Source of the DNA: Prescottella soli
GTDB taxonomy: Bacteria; Actinomycetota; Actinomycetes; Mycobacteriales; Mycobacteriaceae
Direction: 5' to 3'
DNA length: 64,000 nt
Assembly: GCF_040024445.1 (NCBI RefSeq)
Contig: NZ_CP157276.1
Location: forward strand, 3,658,001-3,722,000
Shown here: positions 1 through 8,872 of the stretch, one piece after another
Layout: each line of letters starts with the position of its first letter
Numbering within the stretch: the stretch's first letter is position 1
Notes under the pieces: generated by a model
The model's database searches: none
What the model saw: only the letters and a program-made list of their open reading frames with translations
Told to the model about the DNA's origin: nothing
Program-made: the position numbers and the translations under genes

Positions 1-503
1 GCCCACCCGCCGATCGGAACCCAGCCGATGGTGCCGGCCAGCCGCATCAGGTGCAGCAGAATCGTGCGGTACACGGCGTGCCCGGACAGGGCGTGGCCCA
101 GTTCGTGGCCGACGACGAAGCGCTGCTCCTCGTAGTTCATGACGTCGAGCAACCCGGTCGTCACGACGATGAACGGCTTGTCCATCCCGATGGTGAACGA
201 GTTGACCGCGGGCGACTGCAGGACGAACAGCTCGGGTGTCTCGTCGGCGCCGAGGATGCGGACGCAGTCCCGACGGAGTTCGTCGAGATCGGGGAACTGA
301 CGTTCGTCCACACGGATCGCCGTGGCCAGGTACATCAGCCGGTGCTGGCGCTCCCGCAACAGTCCCGACAGGGTCCGCAGGATGGTGTCGAACCCCCTGA
401 GCGACCGCAGGGTCACCAGTGCGGCCCGGTCGGCGGGGTGCTCCCACGCGCGAGAGCTGATCCCGGGAAACTCGACCCGCGTGCGGTCCGGACTCGTGGT
501 CAC
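1..503 (-). CDS. M48 family zinc metallopeptidase (3' part beyond window)
   Basis: N-terminal 167 codons of a membrane-associated or cytosolic zinc protease; the C-terminus lies beyond position 1. The diagnostic zinc motif HELGH is at residues 133-137, preceded by the conserved stretch VNSFTIG that M48 enzymes carry before the active site. The GTG start at 501-503 is chosen because an AAGGAG ribosome site (509-514, read on the minus strand) sits six bases upstream. The family degrades misfolded or surface proteins (HtpX/Ste24-like). It is divergent from the acyl-CoA dehydrogenase operon, with 208 bp between the two starts. The family call is safe; substrate unknown. Confidence 0.85.
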   Translation of the reverse strand, partial: MTTSPDRTRVEFPGISSRAWEHPADRAALVTLRSLRGFDTILRTLSGLLRERQHRLMYLATAIRVDERQFPDLDELRRDCVRILGADETPELFVLQSPAVNSFTIGMDKPFIVVTTGLLDVMNYEEQRFVVGHELGHALSGHAVYRTILLHLMRLAGTIGWVPIGGW

Positions 504-671
504 GTCGGCTCCTTGTCGAAGACGGTGGTCGTCGGCGACGGGTATCTGGCGGGCCCGCCGAGACCGATAATAGCGACCGACTGGTTTCTATTGTCCGAAT
601 GTCGTCGGTCGGGGCTCGCGTGCGGTGGCCCGGGCCTTGACCTATCGCTCCGGCTGTGCGACGGTACTTGC

Positions 672-691
672 GACCGAGCGATCGTTCGGTC
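672..691. promoter_or_regulatory. Palindromic operator upstream of the acyl-CoA dehydrogenase operon
   Basis: GACCGAGCGATCGTTCGGTC is an inverted repeat with only one mismatched pair over 20 bp. It ends 21 bp before the acyl-CoA dehydrogenase start, where a repressor would block transcription. TetR-type regulators of acyl-CoA metabolism use sites of this type. The half-sites ACCGA/TCGGT equal those of the PaaR sites in this window, but the spacing is 8 bp instead of 4, so a different regulator is more likely. Confidence 0.6.
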
Positions 692-711
692 GGGAGACGT
701 GGAGGTGTGAC

Positions 712-1922
<1,211 letters not shown>

Positions 1923-1926
<4 letters not shown>

Positions 1927-2954
1927 CGACGGCACGCCTCGACGGACTTGATCTGGATGCGCTGCAACGCTTCTTCCACGATTCCGGAGTTCCCACCGCG
2001 GGAGAACTGCGGGCCGAGCTGATCTCCGGCGGCAAGTCCAACCTCACCTTCAAGGTGTTCGACGACGCCTCGCAGTGGGTGCTGCGACGGCCCCCGACCG
2101 CCGGGCTGACGCCGTCGGCGCACGACGTCGCCCGCGAGTTCCGGGTGTGCGCGGCGCTGCAGGACTCCCCGGTCCCGGTGGCGCCTACCGTGGCGCTGTG
2201 CGAGGACGAGTCCGTGATGGGCGCGCCGTTCGCCGTGACCGGGTTCGTGAACGGCCGGGTGATCCGCACCGTCGACGACCTCGACAAGCTCACGGGCGCC
2301 GAGATCGACTCGTGCGTGGACGAACTGGTGCGCGTGCTCGCCGCGCTGCACGCCGTCGACCACCGCGAGGTGGGACTCGAGGCGTTCGGCCGCCCCGACG
2401 GCTACCTGTCCCGGCAGGTCGCGCTGTGGTCGCGCCAGTGGGAGCGCGTCAAGACCCGCGAACTGCGCGACCTCGAGCGCCTGCACGCCCTCCTCGCGGA
2501 GGCGATCCCGACCAGCTCGCAGGCGGCGATCGTGCACGGCGACTACCGGATCGACAACACCCTCGTCGCCGCCGACGATCCCGGTCGCGTCGTTGCGGTG
2601 GTCGACTGGGAGATGTCGACGCTGGGTGACCCCCTCACCGACCTCGCCCAGATGTGCGTCTACCGGCATCCCGCCCTGGACGTCATCCTCGGCGAGCCGG
2701 CGGCGTGGACCAGCACGAGGCTGCCGTCCCCGGACGAGATCGCGCACAAGTACGCCACCGTGACCGATCGGAACCTCGATCGCTGGGGCTTCTACCTGGG
2801 CCTGGCCAACTTCAAGCTCGCGGTCATCGCCGAGGGCATCACGCACCGCCACCGCGAGGGTGCCACGACCGGTGACGGATTCGCGCAGGCGTACCAGGCC
2901 GTCGAACCGCTCGTGGCCGCCGGGCTCGCCGCGATGGGAGAGGGAAAGCAATGA
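1923..2954 (+). CDS. APH-family kinase associated with acyl-CoA dehydrogenase
   Basis: Aminoglycoside-phosphotransferase-fold kinase, 343 aa. The catalytic loop HGDYRIDN is at residues 205-212 and the metal-binding VVDWE at 226-230, followed by STLGDPLTDLAQ, the signature of the ACAD10/11-linked branch rather than of true drug-resistance enzymes. This branch includes the mycobacterial protein misnamed FadE36 and the kinase LvaA of levulinate degradation, which phosphorylates 4-hydroxyacyl-CoA. The start GTG overlaps the upstream stop, and the stop overlaps the next start (ATGA at 2951-2954), so the three proteins are translationally coupled. The substrate is inferred, not shown. Confidence 0.85.
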
Positions 2955-3688
2955 CGAACAGTGCACTGATCACCGGCGCGTCCCGCGGCATCGGCCTGGG
3001 CATCGCGCACCGCCTCGCGTCGCAGGGGTACGCCCTCACCGTCACCGCGCGGGATGCGTCCCGGCTCGACGGCGTGGCCGCGGAACTGCGCGCCGCCGGC
3101 GCCCCGGACGTGGTCGCGGTGGCCGCGGACATGGCCGCCCCCGACACCGCCGAGACCATCGCCGCCGCGCATGCTGACCGGTTCGGGTCCATGCGCGCCC
3201 TCGTCCTCAACGCGGGGGTCGGCTCGGCGGGAGCCGTGGGCGAGTACCCCATGCGACGGTTCGACAAGACCGTGGCGGTGAACCTCACCGCACCCTTCGC
3301 GCTGTTGCAGGCGTCGCTGCCGCTGCTGCGCAAAGGTGCCGCCGACAACCCGGAGCACGGCGCGAAAGTGGTTGCGGTGTCCTCGATCACCGGCGTGTAC
3401 GCGGAGGCGAACCTCGCGGTGTACGGGGCGACGAAGGCCGCTCTGATCTCCCTCGTGGAGACCTTCAACGCCGAGCAGTCCGGCAACGGGATCGCCGCGA
3501 CGGCGATCGCCCCGGCCTACGTCGACACCGACATGTCCGACTGGACCAAGGACTCCATCCCCGCCGAGTCGATGCTGACGGTGAACGACATCGTCGAGCT
3601 CGTCGACGCCGTGATGCGGCTGTCGAACCGGGCGGTGCTGTCCAAGCTCGTACTCAGCCGCGCGGGCGCGTCGGGCTATGTAGCCTGA
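2951..3688 (+). CDS. Short-chain dehydrogenase/reductase
   Basis: Classical SDR of 245 aa with cofactor motif TGASRGIG at residues 8-15, the LNAG motif near residue 87, catalytic Ser at about 145 and the YGATK pair Tyr158/Lys162. It is the third gene of the acyl-CoA dehydrogenase-kinase operon, overlapping the kinase gene by ATGA. In such an operon it may interconvert a 3- or 4-keto and hydroxy acyl substrate. Position supports a shared pathway; the substrate cannot be read from the sequence. Confidence 0.85.
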   Translation: MTNSALITGASRGIGLGIAHRLASQGYALTVTARDASRLDGVAAELRAAGAPDVVAVAADMAAPDTAETIAAAHADRFGSMRALVLNAGVGSAGAVGEYPMRRFDKTVAVNLTAPFALLQASLPLLRKGAADNPEHGAKVVAVSSITGVYAEANLAVYGATKAALISLVETFNAEQSGNGIAATAIAPAYVDTDMSDWTKDSIPAESMLTVNDIVELVDAVMRLSNRAVLSKLVLSRAGASGYVA

Positions 3689-3747
3689 TCCGCCATCGTC
3701 GTGCGTAGTGAAAGGTGCAGGCGCGCATGTGCGCCGGGTGATCGATC

Positions 3748-4347
3748 GTGCAGCTGATCCTTGTCCGACACGCGCTGCCGGAGAGCATCTCGGTGGCGGA
3801 GGGCTGGGCTGATCCCGGACTCACCGAGTTCGGGCATCGCCAGGCCCGCCGCCTGCCGGGAGCGCTCGCCGACGTCCGCGTCGCCCGCGTGGTCGCGAGT
3901 CCCATGCGCAGAGCCGTCGAGACGGCCGGGCCGCTCGTCGAGTCGACGGGCATCACCCTCGATGTGAACGAGGGATTCGCCGAGTACGACCGGCACGAGG
4001 GCAGTTACGTCCCCATCCACGAGGCCAAGGAGCGGATGCCGGAGACCTTCGCGCGCATCCGCGCCGGCTTCCTTCCGGACTTCGTCGACGAGAACGGCTT
4101 CCGGAGCCGGGTCCTGGATGCGACGGAGGAGGTGGTGGCGCAGGCGAGCCACGAGGACACCGTCGTGGTCGTCGCGCACGGCGGCGTCGTGAACATGATC
4201 CTGCAGCAGATCCTCGAACTGCCGCGACCGCTGACGTTCCCGATCGAGTACGTCTCAGTCACCCGGATCCTCATCTCGCGCAACGGGGTTCGTCGTGTCT
4301 CATCCGTCAACGAGACCGGGCACGTCCGCGACCTGACGGTGCGCTGA
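3748..4347 (+). CDS. Histidine phosphatase family protein
   Basis: Phosphoglycerate-mutase-like phosphatase of 199 aa. The catalytic LVRHA motif (R7, H8) opens the protein and the second catalytic His lies in VVVAHGG near residue 146. GTG at 3748 is used because the reading frame just upstream is closed. Sixty bases separate it from the SDR, so it may be read with the acyl-CoA operon. Its last codons (RNGVRR...SVNETGHVRD) have a degenerate second copy about 6 kb downstream at 10338-10414, which suggests an insertion beside this gene. Substrate unknown. Confidence 0.82.
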   Translation: MQLILVRHALPESISVAEGWADPGLTEFGHRQARRLPGALADVRVARVVASPMRRAVETAGPLVESTGITLDVNEGFAEYDRHEGSYVPIHEAKERMPETFARIRAGFLPDFVDENGFRSRVLDATEEVVAQASHEDTVVVVAHGGVVNMILQQILELPRPLTFPIEYVSVTRILISRNGVRRVSSVNETGHVRDLTVR

Positions 4348-4351
4348 TCGG
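4279..4351 (+). repeat. Direct repeat A: 3' end of the histidine phosphatase gene
   Basis: The last 69 bases of the phosphatase gene and the first bases after it recur at 10338-10414 in the same orientation. CGCAACGGGGTTCGTCGT and the core GTCAACGAGACCGGGCAC are identical, the intervening nine bases differ, and copy B carries four extra bases. The pair brackets the lyase-MFS segment. Confidence 0.75.
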
Positions 4352-4370
4352 TTCGCACGAACCGATCAGC
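4343..4370. terminator. Hairpin after the histidine phosphatase gene
   Basis: A perfect inverted repeat, GCTGATCGGTTCG with its complement after a two-base centre, overlaps the phosphatase stop codon (4345-4347). No T-run follows. It also holds a minus-strand stop (4366-4368), so it probably served as a shared terminator between two convergent genes. Confidence 0.65.
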
Positions 4371-4464
4371 GGGACAGCGTGATTGCGTCGAGCCCGCCTG
4401 CCTCGACGCTGATGGAGGCGCGGTCGAGCGTCGCGTCGAGCACCCGGATCGCGGCCGAATCACA
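4366..4464 (-). pseudogene. 3' remnant of an unidentified minus-strand gene
   Basis: About 30 codons on the minus strand, ending ...VEAGGLDAITLSR and then TGA, with GC-rich third positions typical of genuine genes here. They stop at the hairpin shared with the phosphatase and lose gene character near 4464, where sequence shared with the region before the second lyase begins. I read it as the tail of a gene cut off by the insertion or duplication. It is short, so chance cannot be excluded, and I do not recognise the family. Confidence 0.3.
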
Positions 4465-4873
4465 GCTCCTCGAGGTCCCAAGGTGACCCTCTCGGGTCGC
4501 ATCCGCCAAGCCCTCGCCGGGGCACGCTGCACACCGACTGCGTCGCCGGTCAATACGGCTGGCAGCCGCCCACGGGCCGTATGCGGCGCAGATGAACGAG
4601 TGGACGCCGGGCAATCCAATGCACTCACCGCAACCCGAGGGGCCTACCTTCGCCCCTTGACACGACAGTTATCTATACCTGACTATACAACCTGTGGTTC
4701 GCGTCATACCCGATCTCCGGCACGATGGCTTGCGTCACGGATGACCCCCGCCGGGATGTGCACGGAACCTGCTCGTGACATACCAAGGATGGGTCCATTC
4801 GTAGCGCTGACGGGCGGGTGTGACCGGGGCTGGGAACGACAACAAATCGAGACCCCGCGAGTTTGAGGGAAGC
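4465..4873 (+). other. Non-coding leader of the first lyase gene
   Basis: No convincing gene is present. From 4639 to the lyase start the sequence is almost identical to 7058-7292 before the second copy. Upstream of 4639 the two regions are alignable only in patches, for example CGGCCGAATCACAGC (4452-4466 and 6921-6935) and GGGCCGTATG near 4575 and 7010. The AT-rich stretch 4657-4690 is the likely promoter. Confidence 0.5.
4657..4689 (+). promoter_or_regulatory. Candidate promoter/operator of lyase copy 1
   Basis: A consensus TTGACA is at 4657-4662, followed by the AT-rich direct repeat CTATAC-CTGA-CTATAC. Neither TATACC (4674) nor TATACA (4684) has ideal 17-bp spacing, so the true -10 is uncertain. 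GTTATCTATACC...TATACAAC is also a weak dyad that a regulator might bind. The element is repeated in front of copy 2. Confidence 0.4.
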
Positions 4874-6424
4874 ATGGCGACACACGCGCAAGAGATCAAG
4901 TCCGTAACCCTGGACGATCAGCCGATTTCCATCGAGGAGTTCGTGGCCGTCGCCCGATTCGGCGCTCGTGTCGAATTCGCTCCCTGTTACGAGGATCGGG
5001 TCCGGAAGTCGAGGGGTCTCATCGAGAAGTTCCTCGACGAGAACCGGTTGATCTACGGAGTGACCACCGGCTTCGGCGACAACGTGACCGAGGTGATCGC
5101 ACCGGAGGATGCAACCGCGTTGCAGCGCAACATCATCCTCTCCCATGCGGTCTCCGTCGGAGACCCTCTTTCCAGGGAGGTCGTGCGCGCGATCCAGCTG
5201 ATGATGCTGGTCGGCCTCGGCCAGGGGGTCTCGGGAACCAGCTTCGCCACTCTCGATCTCATTCGCGAGCTCCTCAACAACGGCATTACCCCCTATGCTC
5301 CCGGTGAGGGCTCGGTCGGCTACCTGAGCGTCGAGGCGCATATGGCGCTGGTGCTCCTGGGTGAGGGGCGCGCGTGGGCCAACGGCGAATTGGTTTCCGG
5401 CGGAGCGGCACTCGAGATGTTCGGACTGCAGCCCGTCACCCTCGGGTGCAAGGAAGGGCTGACGCTGACGAACGGAACTCTTTGCGTCACCGGCATCGGC
5501 GTGCTGCTCGCCTACGACGCGGTCCGCGCCGCCACCATTGCGGACGCGGCCGCCGCGCTCAGCCTCGAGGCGCTCAAGGGAACGATCTGCGCTTACGATC
5601 CGCGTCTTCATGCGTTGAAGAAGCACCCCGAGCAGGCAGCGGTCGCCCGCAACGTCAGCCGCATCCTCGACGGCAGCGAGATCATCGACAGGTACCGGCA
5701 CTACCGCGTCCAGGACACCTACAGTCTGCGCGGGATCCCCCAGGTGCACGGCGGCGCCAAGCGGGCGATCAAGAACGCCGTCGCGATCATCGAGGACGAG
5801 CTGCACTCGGTGGGTGACAACCCCGTCATCATCCCCGACGGGGACGACGGCGACGCCATCATGGGCGCCAACTTCGACAGCACGTTCGTGGGCATCCAGG
5901 CCGACACGATCATGACCGCCCTCACCGTGCTGGGCAAGATCTCCGAGCGCAGAACCGACCGAATGGTCAACAGCGCCTTCAGTGAACTACCCGCCTTCCT
6001 CGCCCCCAATCCCGGGCTGAACAACGGGTACATGATTCCGCAGTACACGTCGGCCGCCCTGCTCATGGAAATGCGGGCCGCCTCCTTCCCGGCCTCGGTC
6101 GACTCGGTCACCACCTCCGCGAACCAGGAAGACACCGTCAGTAACGCCTACCTGGCGGTGACCAAGGCCTACCGCGGGGTCAAGAAGCTCCGCTACATCC
6201 TGGCCATCGAATTGATGTGCGCGGCCCAGGCGGCCGACCTCCTCGACGGACCCGAAACCGGCTCCGAAGGATCGAACGCCCTCCGCCAGGCCATCCGGAA
6301 GATCGCACCCCCGGTCACCGTCGACCGATTCTTCGGCGACGAAATCGAACTCCTCGAGAACGGCATCCTCGACGGCAGTCTAATCGAATCCCTCGAGTCC
6401 GTCGTCGGCGACCTCGAATTCTGA
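4874..6424 (+). CDS. Histidine ammonia-lyase-fold protein lacking the MIO triad, copy 1
   Basis: 516 aa with the layout of the aromatic amino acid lyase family: the catalytic Tyr61 in IYGVTTGFG, His91 in LSHA, KEGLTLTNG (Asn200), Gln280 and Tyr283/Arg286 in VQDTYSLR, Asn316 in GDNP and Glu419 in TSANQED. Where the family has GSVG-ASG-DLAPL, this protein has GSVG-Y-LSVEA-HMAL (146-158), three residues shorter and without the Ala-Ser-Gly that cyclises to the MIO electrophile. Ordinary MIO-dependent deamination is therefore unlikely. Family members without MIO are known, for example ergothionase, which eliminates trimethylamine from ergothioneine; a related betaine elimination is possible. The ATG at 4874 follows GAGGGA. 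No hut genes are nearby. Confidence 0.8.
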   Translation: MATHAQEIKSVTLDDQPISIEEFVAVARFGARVEFAPCYEDRVRKSRGLIEKFLDENRLIYGVTTGFGDNVTEVIAPEDATALQRNIILSHAVSVGDPLSREVVRAIQLMMLVGLGQGVSGTSFATLDLIRELLNNGITPYAPGEGSVGYLSVEAHMALVLLGEGRAWANGELVSGGAALEMFGLQPVTLGCKEGLTLTNGTLCVTGIGVLLAYDAVRAATIADAAAALSLEALKGTICAYDPRLHALKKHPEQAAVARNVSRILDGSEIIDRYRHYRVQDTYSLRGIPQVHGGAKRAIKNAVAIIEDELHSVGDNPVIIPDGDDGDAIMGANFDSTFVGIQADTIMTALTVLGKISERRTDRMVNSAFSELPAFLAPNPGLNNGYMIPQYTSAALLMEMRAASFPASVDSVTTSANQEDTVSNAYLAVTKAYRGVKKLRYILAIELMCAAQAADLLDGPETGSEGSNALRQAIRKIAPPVTVDRFFGDEIELLENGILDGSLIESLESVVGDLEF

Positions 6425-7292
6425 CCACCGATCACGCGGATTTCAGAGGCACTTCGATCTTGACCGGGAGGCCCGGTTTTGCGAGGAGTTCGACGGGTCG
6501 ATCTGCTGAGAGCCGTTGGCCTCCCGAAGTCTGAATGTTGCTGCGAAGCAATCAGGCTGAGGGGAGGGCCTCGGTGTGTGCCGCCATGACGTTGTAACGG
6601 TTCGAGAATTGATCGTCACTTCGATGCTCGATTTCGAACGTAATACCCGTGGCGGACCATGTGTAGTGACGACGCGTCGACTCGACCTTCGAGAAGGCTT
6701 CATCGGTAGTCGCTGTCGGAAAGTGTCAAGAACGTCCACCCTGGTGATTGCCCGGACGAGATCGTAGTGTCCAGATCGCGCCGACGTCCGCCGGCGTCGG
6801 GCAGTCCGGAATAGCCGGCCCTGTTTCATGCGTCGACCTGCGGTCGACTCCTCCCGTGATGACACCAGACGCCCGTGCTCCGATCGTGACGGAAGTGAAG
6901 ATCATCGCCGATTCGAATCTCGGCCGAATCACAGCCCCGCCGTGGATGCAGTCGGCGTGGCGCGTGTCCAGGGGGGAGGTCTGGGCGACGGCGTCGGCTG
7001 GCCGCCCAGGGGCCGTATGCAGCGCAGATGAGCCATAACCTATGGTCACCGCAGCTGGGGGCCTACCTTCGCCCCTTGACACGACAGTTATCTATACCTG
7101 ACTATACAACCTGTGGTTCACGTCATACCCGATCTCCGGCACGATGGCTTGCGTCACGGATGACCCCCGCCGGGATGTGCACGGAACCTGCTCGTGACAT
7201 ACCAAGGATGGGTCCATTCGTAGCGCTGACGGGCGGGTGTGACCGGGGCTGGGAACGACAACAAATCGAGACCCCGAGAGTTTGAGGGAAAC
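6425..7292. other. Inter-lyase region without an intact gene
   Basis: 868 bp with lower GC than its surroundings and no convincing complete gene. At 6432-6530 the minus strand reads ...ELLAKPGLPVKIEVPLKSA then stop, which looks like the end of a lost gene; the frame is closed just upstream. A minus-strand TTGACA lies near 6728. From 7058 onward the sequence is the second copy of the lyase leader. The stretch 6440-7057 looks like decayed or foreign DNA; I see no transposase or terminal inverted repeats. Confidence 0.45.
7076..7108 (+). promoter_or_regulatory. Candidate promoter/operator of lyase copy 2
   Basis: Same TTGACA plus CTATAC direct repeat as before copy 1, within the duplicated leader, identical as far as I can see. 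Both lyase genes should therefore be expressed under the same control. Confidence 0.4.
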
Positions 7293-8843
7293 ATGGCGAC
7301 ACACGCGCAAGAGATCAAGTCCGTAACCCTGGACGATCAGCCGATTTCCATCGAGGAGTTCGTGGCCGTCGCCCGATTCGGCGCTCGTGTCGAATTCGCT
7401 CCCTGTTACGAGGATCGGGTCCGGAAGTCGAGGGGTCTCATCGAGAAGTTCCTCGACGAGAACCGGTTGATCTACGGAGTGACCACCGGCTTCGGCGACA
7501 ACGTGACCGAGGTGATCGCACCGGAGGATGCAACCGCGTTGCAGCGCAACATCATCCTCTCCCATGCGGTCTCCGTCGGAGACCCTCTTTCCAGGGAGGT
7601 CGTGCGCGCGATCCAGCTGATGATGCTGGTCGGCCTCGGCCAGGGGGTCTCGGGAACCAGCTTCGCCACTCTCGATCTCATTCGCGAGCTCCTCAACAAC
7701 GGCATTACCCCCTATGCTCCCGGTGAGGGCTCGGTCGGCTACCTGAGCGTCGAGGCGCATATGGCGCTGGTGCTGTTGGGCGAAGGGCGCGCGTGGGCCA
7801 ACGGCGAATTGGTTTCCGGCGGAGCGGCACTCGAGATGTTCGGACTGCAGCCCGTCACCCTCGGGTGCAAGGAAGGGCTGACGCTGACGAACGGAACTCA
7901 TTCCGTCACCGGCATCGGCGTGCTGCTCGCCTACGACGCGGTCCGCGCCGCCACCATTGCGGACGCGGCCGCCGCGCTCAGCCTCGAGGCGCTCAAGGGA
8001 ACGATCTGCGCTTACGATCCGCGTCTTCATGCGTTGAAGAAGCACCCCGAGCAGGCAGCGGTCGCCCGCAACGTCAGCCGCATCCTCGACGGCAGCGAGA
8101 TCATCGACAGGTACCGGCACTACCGCGTCCAGGACACCTACAGTCTGCGCGGGATCCCCCAGGTGCACGGCGGCGCCAAGCGGGCGATCAAGAACGCCGT
8201 CGCGATCATCGAGGACGAGCTGCACTCGGTGGGTGACAACCCCGTCATCATCCCCGACGGGGACGACGGCGACGCCATCATGGGCGCCAACTTCGACAGC
8301 ACGTTCGTGGGCATCCAGGCCGACACGATCATGACCGCCCTCACCGTGCTGGGCAAGATCTCCGAGCGCAGAACCGACCGAATGGTCAACAGCGCCTTCA
8401 GTGAACTACCCGCCTTCCTCGCCCCCAATCCCGGGCTGAACAACGGGTACATGATTCCGCAGTACACGTCGGCCGCCCTGCTCATGGAAATGCGGGCCGC
8501 CTCCTTCCCGGCCTCGGTCGACTCGGTCACCACCTCCGCGAACCAGGAAGACACCGTCAGTAACGCCTACCTGGCGGTGACCAAGGCCTACCGCGGGGTC
8601 AAGAAGCTCCGCTACATCCTGGCCATCGAATTGATGTGCGCGGCCCAGGCGGCCGACCTCCTCGACGGACCCGAAACCGGCTCCGAAGGATCGAACGCCC
8701 TCCGCCAGGCCATCCGGAAGATCGCACCCCCGGTCACCGTCGACCGATTCTTCGGCGACGAAATCGAACTCCTCGAGAACGGCATCCTCGACGGCAGTCT
8801 GATCGAATCCCTCGAGTCCGTCGTCGGCGACCTCGAATTCTGA
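7293..8843 (+). CDS. Histidine ammonia-lyase-fold protein lacking the MIO triad, copy 2
   Basis: 516 aa, identical to the first copy except at residues 203-204, directly after the active-site loop LTNGT: Leu-Cys in copy 1, His-Ser here. In known family members this loop carries the Asn that contacts the substrate amine and cofactor, so the change is likely to alter specificity. The GSVG-Y-LSVEA segment again lacks Ala-Ser-Gly. All other expected active-site residues (Tyr61, His91, Asn200, Gln280, Arg286, Glu419) are kept, which argues against decay. The MFS gene starts 30 bp after the stop, suggesting co-transcription and uptake of the substrate. Confidence 0.8.
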   Translation: MATHAQEIKSVTLDDQPISIEEFVAVARFGARVEFAPCYEDRVRKSRGLIEKFLDENRLIYGVTTGFGDNVTEVIAPEDATALQRNIILSHAVSVGDPLSREVVRAIQLMMLVGLGQGVSGTSFATLDLIRELLNNGITPYAPGEGSVGYLSVEAHMALVLLGEGRAWANGELVSGGAALEMFGLQPVTLGCKEGLTLTNGTHSVTGIGVLLAYDAVRAATIADAAAALSLEALKGTICAYDPRLHALKKHPEQAAVARNVSRILDGSEIIDRYRHYRVQDTYSLRGIPQVHGGAKRAIKNAVAIIEDELHSVGDNPVIIPDGDDGDAIMGANFDSTFVGIQADTIMTALTVLGKISERRTDRMVNSAFSELPAFLAPNPGLNNGYMIPQYTSAALLMEMRAASFPASVDSVTTSANQEDTVSNAYLAVTKAYRGVKKLRYILAIELMCAAQAADLLDGPETGSEGSNALRQAIRKIAPPVTVDRFFGDEIELLENGILDGSLIESLESVVGDLEF

Positions 8844-8872
8844 TCACCAATCACGTCTGGAAACAAGCAAAC

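Larger units (their letters stand above)
4639..6436 (+). repeat. 1.8-kb direct repeat, copy 1 (lyase gene plus leader)
   Basis: Matches 7058-8855 at a constant offset of 2419 bp. By eye about a dozen bases differ: three in the leader, seven in the coding part (four of them clustered at codons 161-164) and two after the stop. Left of 4639 and right of 6436 similarity drops sharply, which marks the duplicated unit. Confidence 0.9.
7058..8855 (+). repeat. 1.8-kb direct repeat, copy 2 (lyase gene plus leader)
   Basis: Second copy of 4639-6436. After the stop codon it continues only about a dozen bases before diverging from copy 1. In this copy the lyase is followed directly by the MFS gene, so this is probably the ancestral arrangement and copy 1 the derived one. 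Confidence 0.9.

Noticed and set aside
4483-4866. Small plus-strand frame before lyase copy 1
   Set aside because: It spans the promoter and the duplicated leader, and its second half is identical in copy 2 while the first is not; no gene character.
4820-4873. Upstream GTG start giving 18 extra residues to the lyases
   Set aside because: ATG at 4874 (and 7293) has a GAGGGA site directly before it, while the extension is polar and unlike the family.
6443-6865. Minus-strand open frame in the inter-lyase region as a gene
   Set aside because: Composition is Arg/Ser-rich with no family resemblance; another frame of the same stretch shows the only gene-like tail.
6425-7057. Possible insertion sequence between the lyase copies
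   Set aside because: No transposase frame, terminal inverted repeats or target duplication could be seen.
4874-8843. Annotation of the lyase pair as histidine ammonia-lyase HutH
   Set aside because: The Ala-Ser-Gly triad is absent and no hutU, hutI or hutG genes are nearby.
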